NCBI GenBank assembly: GCA_948567375.1
Contig: OX419755.1
Coordinates: 75,414,931 to 75,478,930, forward strand
Direction of reading: 5' to 3'
From: Lunularia cruciata
Lineage: Eukaryota > Streptophyta > Marchantiopsida > Lunulariales > Lunulariaceae
DNA: 64,000 nucleotides
How positions within the stretch are numbered: position 1 is the first letter of the stretch; each line of letters opens with the position of its first letter. Shown here in pieces: positions 63,500 through 64,000 of this stretch. The position numbers were made by a program, and so were the translations under genes. A model generated the notes under the pieces. That model had not been told where the DNA came from. It saw only the letters and a program-made list of their open reading frames with translations, and made no database searches.

Positions 63500-64000
63500 G
63501 AGCCTCCTTCTCTTGGTGTTTTTGCACCCTATGCGGATCTAATAAAGAGTTGCAAGTCACACGGTCTATCTCAAGGTTATGAGTTGGTTTTGCATTAAGG
63601 ATTGATGAGTGATAGAGTATATTTGTTTTGCAATTGAGGAGGTAACTTTAAGAAGAAAATCAAGGGCATCCATGCAACATCCACTCAATTGAAAGGTTTT
63701 CCCTTCTTGCTATATGGTCGGTGCACATGTGATGGCGATGGACGTTGGGCTTTATAGATTAAATGTTTGGATCAAAATCATGATGCCTCATCATACATTG
63801 TGACCCACCCATTGGCATAGAGATTGACCACCGCTGATCTCAAAGCAATGCAGAAGATGATGGAGGCCAGCATAAGACCTTGGCAAATCACATCAACTCT
63901 CGGTCTTGTAGATTCAAACGGTCATGTTATATCCCAAAGACGGTTTGCAATGCAAAATCCTAGTTGTGAAAAATGGAGTTGGATGGGTACACACCCATCC
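63500..64000 (+). pseudogene. Second MULE transposase, N-terminal part, runs off the window
   Basis: A single plus frame, interrupted by four stops, reads APYADLIKSCKSHG, RVYLFCN, FPFLLYGRCTCDGDGRW, CLDQNHDASSYIV, then RLTTADLKAMQKMMEASIRPW and SQRRFAMQNP. This is the order of the FAR1/MULE N-terminal zinc-finger-like region and the helix that follows. The four stops (TAA, TGA, TAG, TAG) are all explicable by C-to-T change. The catalytic domain would lie beyond the window. It is more AT-rich and more decayed than the MULE at 1245-3820. Confidence 0.72.

Noticed and set aside
1..64000. CRISPR arrays, bacterial operons or defence islands
   Set aside because: No regularly spaced repeats and no prokaryotic gene organisation; introns and plant gene families throughout.

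Overview
The window is nuclear DNA of a land plant. Three observations support this: a complete chloroplast-type peroxiredoxin Q gene with a transit-peptide-like N terminus, a plant-type U-box cyclophilin gene and a plant-type ERGIC/thioredoxin (PDI5-3/5-4-like) gene, all with many short GT-AG introns; a DUF641 (GIL1/IRKI-type) gene, a plant-only family; and chromodomain Ty3/gypsy, MULE, PIF/Harbinger and non-LTR retroelement remains. The moderate intron sizes and the mix of mobile elements would fit a bryophyte, perhaps a liverwort, but that is inference and the species cannot be fixed from the sequence alone.

Two compartments alternate. Gene-bearing islands of ordinary base composition lie at about 5.0-14.1 kb (PrxQ at 6018-7278 and the CYP65/PUB49-type cyclophilin at 9140-13572, both on the minus strand) and at about 38.9-54.4 kb (PDI5-4-like gene at 39461-45898, plus; DUF641 gene at 50713-52143, minus). 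The four genes are complete and show no sign of decay. They are ordinary housekeeping or signalling genes with no visible functional linkage to each other.

The rest is AT-rich and made of broken mobile elements. From 1.2 to 3.8 kb lies a comparatively young MULE with long terminal inverted repeats and a transposase broken by two frameshifts and one stop. From 14.1 to 38.8 kb lies a nested stack. An unrecognised element (called X here) is present twice, as an interrupted copy A (about 17.9-27.95 kb) and an uninterrupted copy B (about 29.56-33.29 kb). Copy A carries a 738-bp solo LTR with a 5-bp target duplication, an inverted solo LTR of a chromovirus, and a decayed chromovirus with both LTRs. 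This block ends in a decayed non-LTR-type reverse transcriptase element (35.8-38.8 kb). The 3' tail of that element recurs as short truncated copies at 5.0, 14.1 and 48.9 kb, so the whole block is bracketed by inverted copies of one tail.

From 54.9 kb to the end there are a PIF/Harbinger ORF1-like and transposase pair, a second unrecognised coiled-coil ORF family (Y), low-complexity repeats, and the start of another MULE transposase running off the window end. Many premature stops in the AT-rich compartment lie where C-to-T change of CAA, CAG or CGA would create them, as expected for old methylated repeats. No CRISPR, operon or bacterial-type system is present.
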